From assembly GCA_036867785.1 (NCBI GenBank), contig CP145419.1, positions 1,054,001-1,118,000 of the forward strand: DNA of 64,000 bases, in the 5' to 3' direction. Positions 24,055 through 34,101 of this stretch are shown here, in pieces. This DNA is from Plasmodiophora brassicae. Lineage: Eukaryota; Endomyxa: Phytomyxea; Phytomyxea; Plasmodiophorida. The translations under genes were made by a program, and so were the position numbers. The notes beneath the pieces were generated by a model. It saw nothing but the letters and a program-made list of their open reading frames with translations, was not told the origin of the DNA and searched no databases. Positions within the stretch are counted from its first letter, which is position 1. The number at the start of each line of letters is the position of its first letter.

Positions 24055-25692
24055 TCAAGAACACGAGGATCGCGGTGACCTGTTGAGGAAAGAGTTCAGA
24101 GATTGAGCTGTCGTTCCGTTCGTCCGAGCCGTTACCAATGTAGTGGTCATACTGCTCGCAATCGCAGCGGTCGAGGCCTTAGATGATAATGGAATACTCT
24201 CAGACGGTTTCGAAGATGGGGTTGGACTTTGGCATCTGGTCGTTGGGATCTTTGTCGGTTTCGAGGTCACGATTCGTGGCGACGATACAGTCGACGAAGG
24301 ATTTGAGGCCGGATCGGAGCGTTGTGGAACTGAAGTCGGTATTGGACCAGATGTCGATAGTGTTGGAGCTGGATTCGATATCGTTCCAGTCGGCGTTGAT
24401 CTCGAGGTTGGACCAGATATCGATCGTGTTGGAGCTGGCTTTGATATCGTTCCAGTCGGCGTTGATCTCGAGGTTGGACCAGACGTCGATCGTGTTGGAG
24501 CTGGCTTTGATATCGTTCCAATTGGCGTTGATCTCGGGTTTGGAACAGACGTCGATTGTGTTGGAGCTGGCTTTGATATTGTTCCAGTCGGCGTTGATCT
24601 CGAGGTTGGACCAGATGTCGATAGTGTTGGAGCTGGATTCGATATCGTTCCAATCGGCGTTGATCTCGGGGTTGGACCAAACGTCGATTGTGTTGGAGCT
24701 GGCTTCGATATCGTTCCAGTCGGCGTTGATCTCGAGGTTGCAGGAGTCGGCGACGGTGACGACGGCCTGAACTTGATCGGTACCGATATCTGATAGATGG
24801 ACGTCGGTGAATTAGCATTCGGATTGGTCGATGTCTCAAAGGCTATGGATGATCCATCGGGAGACCAGCTCGCTGCTCCATCATATCCACCACTATTTGT
24901 GATAAAGACCGGATTCGTTGAGCCCGATATCGACACGATGGCGATACGAGCGCCAACGGTCGTGCTGTCGGCACCTGAGAAGACAATGAATTGTCCATCA
25001 GGAGAGAACGCTGCATCGGTCGACGACCATGTCGTTGGCGTCACTCGGGTTATACTACTTCCATCAGTGTTCATCGTGTAAATCGCCCAGTCGTTTGTGA
25101 ATCTTTGGAACAGGATCTTATCGCCTTTCGGGGACCAATTCGGCTGACGATCTTGGGAACCTGAAGTCAGCCTTTTCAGACCGGTTCCGTCCGAATTAAC
25201 CATCCAGATTTCTGCCGATGTAGAAGAGATCGACGACTCGAACACGAGCTGACTGGCGTCGGATGAAAAGCTCGGTTCGATATAGCTCGCTCCGTTGTGA
25301 TTGGTCACCTGACGATAACCAGAACCGTCCGATTTCACGACTGATATCTCATCAGTCGTAGCGCCATCGGCAGCGAGCGTAATGGTCCCGTGAGCGCTCC
25401 AGCACGACCCAGGCAGATTCACAAACGCATGGGAGTTGTCATTGACAATGGTCTTCAATGGGCCGCTGCTCATGATCGACATGGAATAGACGCCTGCAGG
25501 ACCAAGATTATAACCTCCATGCCAAAGAGTCAGAGCCAGATTTGCGCCATCGTAACTATAGCAGGGGTTCTGGGCTGAATCCTTCCCCGTTGGAACGTAA
25601 ATGGCGCAAGCACCATCGGCACGACATGATAGCGCCGCGGCCGATAGAATTTGAAGACCAGCGATTGCGATAACGAGGATGACAGAATCCAT
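24055..25692 (-). CDS. secreted TolB/PD40-like beta-propeller protein with a Ser/Thr/Pro repeat tail
   Basis: Single exon of 545 residues, ATG at 25692. Residues 1-21 form a clear signal peptide (MDSVILVIAIAGLQILSAAA). A WD40-like/PD40 propeller follows (about residues 25-310), with repeats such as ISVVKSDGSGYRQVT, EPSFSSDASQLVFES, IWMVNSDGTGLKRLTSGSQD, PNWSPKGDKILFQR, IYTMNTDGSSITRVT, AAFSPDGQFIVFSG and ASWSPDGSSIAFET. The D-G-x-x-x-x-x-L/V-T plus W-S-P-D/K-G rhythm is the TolB/DPP-type propeller signature, much commoner in bacteria. The C-terminal half is Ser/Thr/Pro-rich, with six 22-residue tandem repeats, and looks like a glycosylated stalk. No membrane anchor is obvious, so secretion is likely. 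It lacks introns and its GC is lower than its neighbours, which is compatible with lateral transfer. Confidence 0.85.
   Translation of the reverse strand: MDSVILVIAIAGLQILSAAALSCRADGACAIYVPTGKDSAQNPCYSYDGANLALTLWHGGYNLGPAGVYSMSIMSSGPLKTIVNDNSHAFVNLPGSCWSAHGTITLAADGATTDEISVVKSDGSGYRQVTNHNGASYIEPSFSSDASQLVFESSISSTSAEIWMVNSDGTGLKRLTSGSQDRQPNWSPKGDKILFQRFTNDWAIYTMNTDGSSITRVTPTTWSSTDAAFSPDGQFIVFSGADSTTVGARIAIVSISGSTNPVFITNSGGYDGAASWSPDGSSIAFETSTNPNANSPTSIYQISVPIKFRPSSPSPTPATSRSTPTGTISKPAPTQSTFGPTPRSTPIGTISNPAPTLSTSGPTSRSTPTGTISKPAPTQSTSVPNPRSTPIGTISKPAPTRSTSGPTSRSTPTGTISKPAPTRSISGPTSRSTPTGTISNPAPTLSTSGPIPTSVPQRSDPASNPSSTVSSPRIVTSKPTKIPTTRCQSPTPSSKPSESIPLSSKASTAAIASSMTTTLVTARTNGTTAQSLNSFLNRSPRSSCS
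24340..24745. repeat. 66-bp in-frame tandem repeat array
   Basis: About six copies of a 66-bp unit (for example successive units beginning at 24407 and 24473) encode RSTP(T/I)GTIS(K/N)PAPT-type 22-residue repeats in the tail of the secreted propeller protein. Units differ by a few bases and two sub-types alternate, suggesting expansion by pairs of units. Confidence 0.9.
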
Positions 25693-25716
25693 GAGGTAAC
25701 TGATGCTATGATGTTC

Positions 25717-25861
25717 AGCTAGTCTGATATTATCAAAACGGCACGCGAATTGGATCTTCTAGGAATGGATAATTGCGGTTGCCCTGATATCGTATTGGTG
25801 ATTTGACGTTTAGCTAGTCTGATATTATCAACGGCACGCGAATAGGATCTTCTAGGAATGG
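25717..25861. repeat. pair of ~50-bp direct repeats
   Basis: Two near-identical stretches begin AGCTAGTCTGATATTATCAA, at about 25717-25769 and 25811-25861, each ending GGATCTTCTAGGAATGGA. They differ by a 2-base gap and a single base. They border the transposase-like fragment that follows and may mark an element edge. Confidence 0.85.
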
Positions 25862-26382
25862 AAATGCCCGATCTTGTAGTGCCAGGGCCTATGATTTTCC
25901 GCTGCTCGCACGTTGGTCCGGAGAACGTGCTGAATCATCAGCGCTTCTGTTAGCGCAATGCCGGCGTTCTGAGATCTGAACTTCTTCTTCAGAACGCGGT
26001 GGTTGCTTTCACAGCAATTGGTTCCCCTTGAGCATCGGTACAGCGTCAGCCCGTTGGGACCGACGCCAATTCTCCTGATAGAAGACGTAGTCGTCTCCGT
26101 CAGGATCGCTACAACAACCTTTGTCAATGTGCTCAAGCAGGTTCTGAAGATCTCTGTGCGCCCGATCGTCGAACAACGGCAGTCCTGGAAAACATCCAAC
26201 AGGTCAGAAGACGTATGATAGAAAGCCCAATTTGATACCGCAATGACCAAGAAGATTCGCGAAATGGTCGCATGTCTCTTGGACTCGTCCACGAAGGACA
26301 CTTGGAACAGGAATTCGGCGTCGAACACGTCGCAGGAGGTAGTCTCTACGATGAACCCGCCAATACAGGGGATCCTCCTCAC
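25852..26382 (-). pseudogene. transposase-like ORF fragment
   Basis: An open frame of 176 codons without an ATG at its start (it opens at GTG 26382). It contains GPNGLTLYRCSRGTNCCESN and HRVLKKKFRSQNAGIALTEA, a G-T-N-x-x-E-S-x-H-like arrangement seen near the end of several protist transposase families. The N-terminal third (GGFIVETTSCDVFDAEFLFQ) lies in the left arm of the inverted repeat and recurs in the right arm. I cannot assign a superfamily. The lack of a start codon, the single surviving segment and the rearranged surroundings suggest a remnant rather than a working gene. Confidence 0.45.
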
Positions 26383-26676
26383 GTGCTCGTAAACTCGCTT
26401 CTACCTATGGCCAAGATCACTAAGTAATCCGAACTTGGTGTAACCACTGTAGCCTCCAAGTTCGGATCTTGGCCGTAGGTAGAAGCGAGTTTACGAGCAC
26501 GTGGGGAGGATCCCCTGTATTGGCGGGTTCATCGTAGAGCCTACCTCCTGCGACGTGTTCGACGCCGAATTCCTGTTCCAAGTGTCCTTCGTGGACGAGT
26601 CCAAGAGACATGCGACCATTTCGCGAATCTTCTTGGTCATTGCGGTATCAAATTGGGCTTTCTATCATACGTCTTC
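26222..26676. repeat. large inverted repeat with ~210-bp arms
   Basis: The left arm (about 26222-26438) and right arm (about 26455-26676) are near-exact reverse complements around a spacer of roughly 16-18 bp. The left arm has an 11-base insertion near its inner end, and scattered substitutions are few. Both arms encode the same peptide (GGFIVE, then CDVFDAEFLFQVSF) on opposite strands. The RNA or single strand could fold into a long hairpin. Confidence 0.9.
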
Positions 26677-26926
26677 GCCGCCCTCTTCATCATCTTCCTG
26701 TCGTGCTTCGACATTCGGCGACCTGTCTGTGCCGCCTCGTCACGACCCGTCGTCGCCTGCGCGGTCGCGGCGCGTTCCGCGATCAGGCACTCGACGCACG
26801 CGTCCGTGTCGCCATGCAATTGCTGGATCAGGTCGCGAACGCGTTGCAGATCGGTGCACTGCGCCTGCTCCATGATGATGCGTTCCTGTTTCGTGATCGC
26901 GTCCGGCGGCGACGGCGACGCCCGGC
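26673..26926 (-). pseudogene. duplicated 3' fragment of the OTU gene
   Basis: This 254-bp segment matches 21378-21631 of the OTU gene in the same orientation, with no gaps and about five differences by eye. It encodes the KQERIIMEQAQCTDLQRVRD part and the UBA-like end in fragment form only. No OTU catalytic core is included, so it cannot make a working protease. It begins exactly at the outer edge of the inverted repeat, with a few bases (CTTCG) shared at the junction. Confidence 0.92.
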
Positions 26927-28669
26927 GGCAGTCGCCAGGCGGATACCCCGGCCCCTGGGGTCGTCGTCGTCGTCGTCGTCGTCGCCATCCCCGGTTCATC
27001 CGTACGGTCCGCCACAGCCGTCCCCTGCTGCAGACCGTGCTGGTCCTGCTCCTGTCGTACCGTCAGCGACGGCCGCGGTCCTGTCGGCATCATCGACATC
27101 GTTGCCAGCGACATAGGTGCGCATTACATCACCAGCAGGCGGCCGGTTCATCGTCATCGACGTCAGCGAGTGCGCTTGCGCCACCGCCGCCATCCTTCCC
27201 CGCCTGCTCTGCCGACAGCAACTTCGCGTTCGTTGATCACTTCGCCGCCGTCAGGTCCCGTGATCACCGTACGCCTGCGTTCGCCAGCACGATTGGTGCG
27301 CGTTCGTGCTGACCGCTACCAAGCCTCGCCAGGCCAGGGTGATACGCTAACACTACACCGGTCGTCGGTGAGCGCGACGAAGCATAATGAGGGGGGCGCC
27401 GCTGTTCGAGTAGCCCTCCCGTTCGCCGCGCCTGCTCGCCTCCGAGAGCTGATCATGATCATGCAGGGCAAGACGCAGGGAGAGCTCGACGTTCACGCGC
27501 GGCCAACCACGCTGAATATATGCTCGTCCATGTGCCGTCGATTAAGGTCGACACGACGGCCGTCACATACCTGCATGGGACTCGTGCAGTGCTGTCCCGC
27601 GACTTCTTCGGTGGTGAGAAGGTCGCATCGTTCGAGCGGGGCTACGTCATGACCAAGATCACAAACAGGTTCCGGGCGGTCGTGACGGCACGTGCCCACG
27701 ACCAGAATGGTAGGCAACCGCGTGCCGCCGCCGATGTCACATGATCAGCTAACGCACCGGGGCCCATCGCCCTTGCAGGTCCCTACCAAAAGCCCGCACA
27801 GGCCCTAGATCACCGATCTCTGTACGCACGCTTCGTCCGCCATCTGCTGTTGTAAGTGGCTGTCTCGCGGCCGACCTGCTGCTGCCACGACGTGGCTGAC
27901 GCAGAGCAATATGCAGAGCGAACACGTCTTCGTCCATCGCTCTGTATGACGTCGTCGCGTGGACTCGACACGTCTGCACCCGCGTCAGCGACCTCGCGCC
28001 GGTCCACTTGAGCGGAGTTCGGTTCGATCCGTTCGCCCGTGGCATCGCCGTTGATATCATTCTACTGGCCCAAGGTAACCCACCGACGTCACAGGCCCCG
28101 GCGCGCTCTGGGCAAGCTGGTATCAATATTTTGTAGACGAACATCACGCGGGAGCATCGGTCGGTATTCGACCTGACCGCAGAGCTCGACGTCGTGCTGG
28201 CGACGACAGTCTAGTGCGCCGTCCACGGGTCGGCCAGCAACACGCTCGTGGATTCTCAGATAAGCTCGGGTCCGGTTGGGACGTCGCACTTTCTGGACCG
28301 ACAATGGCGACTCCAGCGAAGGTTACTGAACCCGCCCGATCAACTTGGGACATGTAAAACAAACACTGCGCAGACCTCAGATCTCGGCAACCGTCCGTAG
28401 CGGCGTCAACGTAATACGGTGCTATCGTCGTCGTGGTTTTCGAGCGGATCAGCAGCGACGACGCCTGGGATATACATTGTAGAGCTCGGCACGCGCGTCA
28501 GCATGAGCAACAGCAGGGGTACTGCAGACGGACCAGCGTAGCGGGTTGCAGGTTCGGAACGTGCTGCGGCTGCGCGCTCCGTCGCGATTCGCGTCCCTGC
28601 AGCTGCGCCCAACGCCCGCAGAGACGCGTCACGGAGTGTTACCGGTTGTGTAGCTCTGCAGTGTCGTTG
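26927..28669. other. 1.7-kb stretch without a confident gene
   Basis: The only ATG-initiated ORF worth noting is 27520-27744 on the plus strand (74 codons, MLVHVPSIKVDTTAVTYLHG...), of unknown function, possibly the last exon of an unrecognised gene. A GTC triplet tract lies at about 26958-26982. Several minus-strand frames between 27749 and 28362 are open but show no recognisable domain. Nothing here can be assigned. Confidence 0.45.
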
Positions 28670-30037
28670 ATGCAGCTTCGGAACGTGGTGCCGCAGTGGC
28701 GCGTTCTGAACCGCGGACTGGCCACGCGAGGCCTGGCAACGGCGAAGCGGGACCCGACTGAATCACAGGGGGCGCGCCGGGCGCGTCTGGCGGCGGCGCA
28801 GGCGGCGGTCAAGGAGGAAGCGCGGCGACGGAAGATGGATGAGCTGCACGCCGAGATCCACTGGCGTGTGGATGCGAAGCTCAGGGAGATTGGCGTGAAC
28901 CCGAAGAAGATCTGGAACCTGGAGTATCTGACGAACCCGGAGGCGGTCACGCTGATGGTTTGCTCGGAGGTCCTCGAGAAGGACCTCACCCAGTACGAGG
29001 ACGGCGGGGAGCATTACGACCCGGAGATGCCCGTTCCGGAGGCTTCCGCCGAGGACGAAGTCCTCGACTATATCCAGAAGGAGACTGGCCTGTACACGGA
29101 GGACCCCGCCATCACCGAAGGGATCCGGCACATTATCCGGTACCGCGGCCTGGACAAGATGTCGCGCCAGAAGATTTACGACATGACGTACGGATTCGGT
29201 AGGCAGCGCCGATGCCTGATGCTGCTGCACGACGCTAACTGCCTTTCTGATGGTCAGCAGATGATGAGCTGCTCAAGACCGCCATCGACGACACGAAACG
29301 GAAGTTCAGGTGTATGATCAGGAACGACGTCTTCATTGTCCCTGATGTGCAGCACGCCGCCATCGTCGACGTAATGTGGCATCATCGAACCGTTACGTGC
29401 TCGTTGTTCACTCGTGTTTGGTCGGTCAGAGGGTATGGAATACGCCCGAGTTCCAGTGCATGCGTGAGATCGTCACCGAGGCGGCCGGGATGGCTGGCGT
29501 CAGGGATCGGGACGTCCTGGACGAGATCAACCTGGTTGCCAGCAAGTTCAACGTCCACACGTGGAACAGGGACGACCCTTCGTTCCAGGCCGCTGTCGCT
29601 GGTCTTCGCACCCGGTTCAAACATCGCAGCGGCGTCCTGACCGATGTCGAGATGCAGTACAATCGCGACTTCGACACTCTGTACAATATTCTTCTCGACC
29701 GGGCCAATCTGGAAGATTGCTGCAATTTCGAGGCGTTCGTTAGTCTCTTTCGTTGTTTGAGCTGTTCCCTGACTGGTACTGCTGCTGTAGGATCGACAAG
29801 GAGATTCAGCGACGCACGAGGAAGATGCTGTTCGATGCTAACCTGGACCTGGACGCCGTCCCGACCGAGGACATTGCCCGCAACGTGGAGTTCCTCGTGC
29901 GCATGTTCGACCGGTTCCAGACGGTGTCGCCGAAGCAGCACGTGCCTAGAGTGACCAAGCGGCCGCATGGGATGCCCCTTGGCTGGCCCGACAGTGTTCG
30001 AACGTCAATTATCACCTGTGAAGACAAAGTAACTTAA
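28670..30037 (+). CDS. mitochondrial-targeted-like protein, paralogue A of a three-gene family
   Basis: ATG at 28670 opens a basic, hydroxylated N-terminus (MQLRNVVPQWRVLNRGLATR) typical of a mitochondrial presequence. Three all-helical blocks shared with paralogues B and C follow: LHAEIHWRVDAKLREIGVNP with TNPEAVTLMVC; then EDEVLDYIQKETGLYTED with LDKMSRQKIYDM; then CMREIVTEAAGMAGV, FQAAVAGLRTRF, FDTLYNILLDRANLED and IDKEIQRRTRKMLFDANLDL. Exons run from 28670 to about 29200, then near 29263, about 29435-29740 and about 29790-30037. I recognise no characterised family. It is transcribed on the opposite strand from B and C. The last ~30 residues (after FQTVSP) are unlike the paralogues. Confidence 0.75.
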
Positions 30038-31055
30038 TGTAAGGCCTTTAATAACGCGGCTTCCAGTGGCAGGACGACCGGTTTCGATCTGGAAGATTCA
30101 TTAAGCCTACAACGTACCAGTTCTGGATCGCTCGACGACGTGCGTATCGAGAGCGTATACGCATGCTTGCGAGAGTCGCCAGGCGCCGGAGATCCATGAC
30201 GCCGATATCGAGCGACGCCCAGTGGGTCCCGCTCAGCACCGGCACCATCCCGTCCATCGCTGTCAAGATCCCTGCAAGGTGCGCCCACGCACGACAATCG
30301 TCGACGTATTCCCGGGTTCGCAGCCTGCTCACGTCGCTGTCGAACCCTAAGCGGATCGCGGCGACATGGGGTTCCGATATCGTCGACAAGCCCGTCATGG
30401 CGACAGGCGACAAGGGCGAACGAAACAACCAATGACCTCAGGCGGATCGTCGCAGCCAGAATGGGCGCGATACAGACTGGACCGCCGGATCGTCGCCATG
30501 CATAAACAGGCGCGGGCGAGTCTCCCTGATAGTGATGCTGCCTAGTGGGAGCGATCCGTCAGCGCATTGCTTGACCTGGTCAGATATGGAACGCGCACGA
30601 CCATAGCAATTACTACGACGATGGCAGGGGCCGCAGGCAGACGGGTTGGAGCACATGGAATGACATTGCCAAGGTTCGCCGCCGGGCGTCGCCCCGCTAG
30701 GCGCCATTGTGTTGTCGTGCGTTCCGCATCATTGTACAGAGACGAGGCCAGCCTCCAGACTGCTAGCTGGCTGCGCGTACACCTGCGACAGATTCGGCCA
30801 CTACTGACCAACCGGGACGGCGACATGATCGGTCTGGTCAACAACGGGCGCTGGTTCGCCTCCGGAAATTGTACTGGGATGCTGGGCCGTCTGTTGTACT
30901 GCTGTTGCTCGTCATGCTGACCTGGTAGACGAATTGCTAAAATTCATATCGCCGGTTGCTACGCGACCTGGGCAAACGTCGTTCGCCGAATCGATTGTGA
31001 TTTAAGCAGGGGACAGTGAGAATAGGGCGCCTGGGGGGCGAGCAGGCAACCGACA
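30038..31055. other. stretch with short ORFs only
   Basis: Between paralogues A and B there is no confident gene. A minus-strand frame with ATG at 30398 (to 30048, about 116 codons, containing MDGMVPVLSGTHWASLDIG and VMDLRRLATLASMRIRSRYA) looks protein-like but is unrecognised. A plus-strand 30435-30545 mini-ORF and the ankyrin-gene fragment at 30740-30920 complete the region. It appears to be a patch of decayed coding sequence. Confidence 0.4.
30740..30920 (+). pseudogene. degenerate copy of part of the membrane ankyrin gene
   Basis: The segment reads LLTNRDGDMIGLVNNGRWFA in one frame, close to LLINRDGDIDLVNNGRWAAS encoded at about 22940 in the ankyrin gene. DNA similarity continues on both sides (GCTAGCTGGCTG upstream, ACAACGGGCGCTGG within). 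Small gaps break the frame and no ankyrin repeats follow, so this is a partial non-functional duplicate. Confidence 0.75.
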
Positions 31056-32380
31056 TCAAGGGGCCTGGCTGTCGTCGAGGTAGGGCCGACCCTTCTCTGG
31101 GGATTTGGCGGTATGTGCGAACTTCTGCCTCATCATCTTGACGGCACTCTCGATAGCCGGCTCGGGGACGTTGTCGATGGCGCCCTTGGCGTCCTTGACC
31201 ATCTTGTTGACGACCGGCATGAGCTCCTTGTCGATGGCCTCGTAGTCGTCGCTGTCCAACAGGCCGGCGCGATCCAGGATCTCATGGTACACCTTGTGCG
31301 TCGCGGTCTTGAACGTGACCTGTTCGTCGGAGAGGGCGCCCTCGCGGTCGCGGAACCGCTCGCGCAGCTGGGCGACCGCCTTCTTGAACTGCGGCGAATC
31401 CTCGTCCATCTCCTCGATGTTGAACTTGGATGACATGTCCTTGACGGCGGAGATGATGTCCGGGTCGGTGCACGCCTCCAGCCCGGCCGCATCCATCAGG
31501 ATTTCCCGCATGATCTCCTCGCCCTCGTTACGGGTGAAGTTCGCCCCGCCTGCGTCCCCGTCCTCGTTCTCCATCGTCATGCGGGCCTTGTCGGCCGTCT
31601 CCTTGTCGACGTACTTCTCCAGCTTGACGCGCGTCTCCTCGATGGCATCGGTCAGGCGGTTGCCCTTGCCGTCCATCATATCGTACAACTTCTCGTGCGT
31701 GACTTCGTTCAGGCCGTACTTGCGCACGATGCTCTCGATCGATTTCTGCACGTCCGAGCTCATGTCGTAGATGCCCAGTTCCTGCCGGATGTGGTCCACA
31801 ACCTGCTCCTCGACAGGGATGTCCTCGAAATCCTCGTCCTCGTCTCCCATGCCGAACTTGTCACGCTGGCCCCGCATGAAGTCCTCTTCAGGGTACCCTG
31901 GCCCAGATCCCGACAAGTTCCTGTGCAGACACGAACTGTCAGATCACGCCCGGCGCCGACTGACCCCGTCCACAACGGGACGAACTTCATGAACTCCTTG
32001 TCGTCTTCGGGGTAGTCGGCCATTTCCTCCGGGTTGAAGTCCTCGTCGAAATCGCCCGACGTCGCCTTGCGGCAGATGTTCTCCACGACGCGATCCGGGT
32101 GGCACAACCCCTTCAGGTCCTCGACCGTCTTCAGGTCGACCTTCATATCCAGCAGGCGCTGTTTCGCCAGCAGGTACAGCCCGCGGTGCAGATCCTCGGT
32201 GCTGTACGTCGTCTTGGGCGGGCCCTGCTTGTGCGCGGACGACACCCCCTGGCCCTTGCCGGCGCCGCGCCCCGGCGTACCGCTCGCCTTCCCCGTTTTC
32301 CAGCGCAGCGCCGCCGCCACCGGCCGCACGTGCGCCGGCGACACGCGGCGCCCCAGGCCAACGATCCCCGATCGCAGCAT
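31056..32380 (-). CDS. mitochondrial-targeted-like protein, paralogue B
   Basis: ATG at 32380 gives MLRSGIVGLGRRVSPAHVRP, a good presequence; an in-frame ATG at 32464 would add another Arg/Ala-rich leader. After a Gly/Lys-rich linker come the shared blocks: EDLHRGLYLLAKQRLLDMKV and HPDRVVENIC; EEQVVDHIRQELGIYD with LNEVTHEKLYDMMDG; then EIMREILMDAAGLEAC, FKKAVAQLRERFRDREGALS, HKVYHEILDRAGLLDSDDYE and IDKELMPVVNKMVKDAKGAI. It ends YLDDSQAP at 31056. A small intron lies near 31900-31975. Of the three it is the most regular, suggesting it is nearest the ancestral form. Acidic linkers are frequent. Function unknown; helical repeats suggest a structural or assembly role rather than an enzyme. Confidence 0.8.
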
Positions 32381-32679
32381 CGTCCCGATGTATATGGCCG
32401 CCCGGGCAGCTGCAGCTGCAGCAGGCCCCCCACGGAGCGCGCGACGGAACCCCGCAGTCGACAACGTTACGTGTTACCGCGCAGGAAGTGTGCGCCGGCC
32501 CGACGCAGTCGCCGCTGCAGCGGGACTGCAGACTGCGGGGCTGCACCTGCGGGGGCGCGTATGGCCCAGGGGCAGGCTGTACAGGTCGTCGTCGTCGTCG
32601 TCGTCGGGGATGGCCCTGTTTGGAGTCATACATACGACCGATGTGTAGGGTAGTACATTGGCGGATGGGGCGGCGGACG

Positions 32680-34101
32680 TCAGAAGAACGGCATGTTCGG
32701 CATGTGCGGGTGGCCTGGCGGCTCCTGCGGGCCCGTGTGATCCGAGCGCTGCTTGCGCGGGAACGCCTTCTGCAGGTACTCGATTTCGCGGTCGACGGCG
32801 GCCTGGTCGACTTTGGCGAGGTCGCCGTTGGCGTCCTTGAGGAGGCGCTCCACGACGGGCCACAGGTACCGGTCAATCCTGGAACGAATCAGATGTCAAG
32901 ACACGCATTCGTCAGGACACGGGGCGGCAACCGACGGCTCGAAGTCGTCGACGTTCTTCGTGTTGCTGCGCTCCAGGATGTCATGGAACAGGGAGGTGGA
33001 ATCCCTGCGGAACCTCCAGTCGGAATCCGACAGGGCCCCAGGACGCGCGCCGTGCCGCTCGCGCATCTCCTCGATGACCTGTTGGAAGACGGGCGAATCC
33101 TCGTCGATGTTGTCCTCAACGAGCTTCTTGGCGCGTTCCTCGATATCTGCACGGACGCACGAGTCGACACAGTTCTCGAGGCCGGCGTTGTGAATGAGGA
33201 TGTCGGCCAGGACGCCTTCATCGGTCTCCTTGGCGTCCATTAGCTGACATGTACGATCAGTAGCAGGACAGCGGTCGATCCAACTGGCGCACGAACGAAC
33301 CTTCGTAGACGGGTCTTCGAATTCGTCTTCACCGCCACCGCCTTCCATTTTCGTGACATCGATCTGATCTGGGAACCTGCTGATCGCGTCTCGGATGGCA
33401 TTCTTCAGCCGGTCGGCGTCATTGTCCAGCATCATGTCGTACAGTTTGTCCTCGCTGATCTCGTCGAGGTCGTTCTTCGCGATGACGTCCAGCAGGCCGA
33501 TGACGACGTGCTGCTCCTGCGAATAGATCCCCGTCTTCTGCCGAATGTACTCGACGAGCATCTTGAGGACGCGCTCCTGGGCAATTTCCGGGTCCCGAAC
33601 CTTGCCATCACGACATCGCACACCTTCAGTCTTCTTCCTCCCTTTGACCTGATGGACCTTGTCCAGAAGTTCATTTGCGAGTTGCTTGTAATTCGGCTCC
33701 TTCAGGTTCGGGTCCGTCTTCTTCTGATCCGCATGCATCTGCTGCAGCAGGTCGCGTAGGTTCTCCTCGTCCTCGGTCAGTGCCGGCGCCTTCCCCATCA
33801 GCCGATCGGCCATGCTCTGCGCGCTGTCCCTCCTCGCGTTCACCGACATCTGCTGGCCCATCGCGTCAGCGCAGATCATGTCCACCAGGGCCCTCGGGTC
33901 CGTATACTGTTTCAGCGCCCGCGTCCACTTCGCCGGGTCCACCTTCCGCTCCAGCAACCGCGCCTTGGCCTGCAGGTACACCTCCCGGTGAATCGCGTTG
34001 CGGCTCGGCGCCGGCCCTTTCGCTGCCCAAGCATCCGCCGCCGCCGCCGATGTCGACAGCAATGCACATCGAGACCCTGTCCGGGTCGACCGCCAAATCA
34101 T
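32680..34101 (-). CDS. mitochondrial-targeted-like protein, paralogue C
   Basis: ATG at 34101 gives MIWRSTRTGSRCALLSTSAA, presequence-like; another ATG at 34119 is possible. Shared blocks are NAIHREVYLQAKARLLERKV with TDPRALVDMIC; VEYIRQKTGIYSQEQHVV with LDEISEDKLYDMMLDND; then ILIHNAGLENCVDSC, FQQVIEEMRERHGARPGALS, LFHDILERSNTKNVDDFE, and a last exon IDRYLWPVVERLLKDANGDL ending HPHMPNMPFF at 32680. An intron near 33243-33298 (ending CTGATCG...CAG) removes an otherwise odd Cys/Trp-containing insert. It has an extra ~80-residue stretch (QSMADRLMGKAPALTEDEEN and on) between blocks 1 and 2 that B lacks. It lies head-to-tail behind B, about 300 bp apart. Confidence 0.78.

Noticed and set aside
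24143-24793. Plus-strand Val/Gly/Asp-rich repeat ORFs across the 66-bp array
   Set aside because: They mirror the tandem repeat of the secreted protein on the other strand and lack signal or domain.
24055-25692. Bacterial contamination as source of the propeller gene
   Set aside because: The segment is continuous with eukaryotic intron-containing genes on both sides and has no operon-like partners, so transfer or native origin is preferred.
27749-28362. Minus-strand ORFs as a gene
   Set aside because: Frames overlap, no domain or convincing start-splice series was found; left as unassigned.
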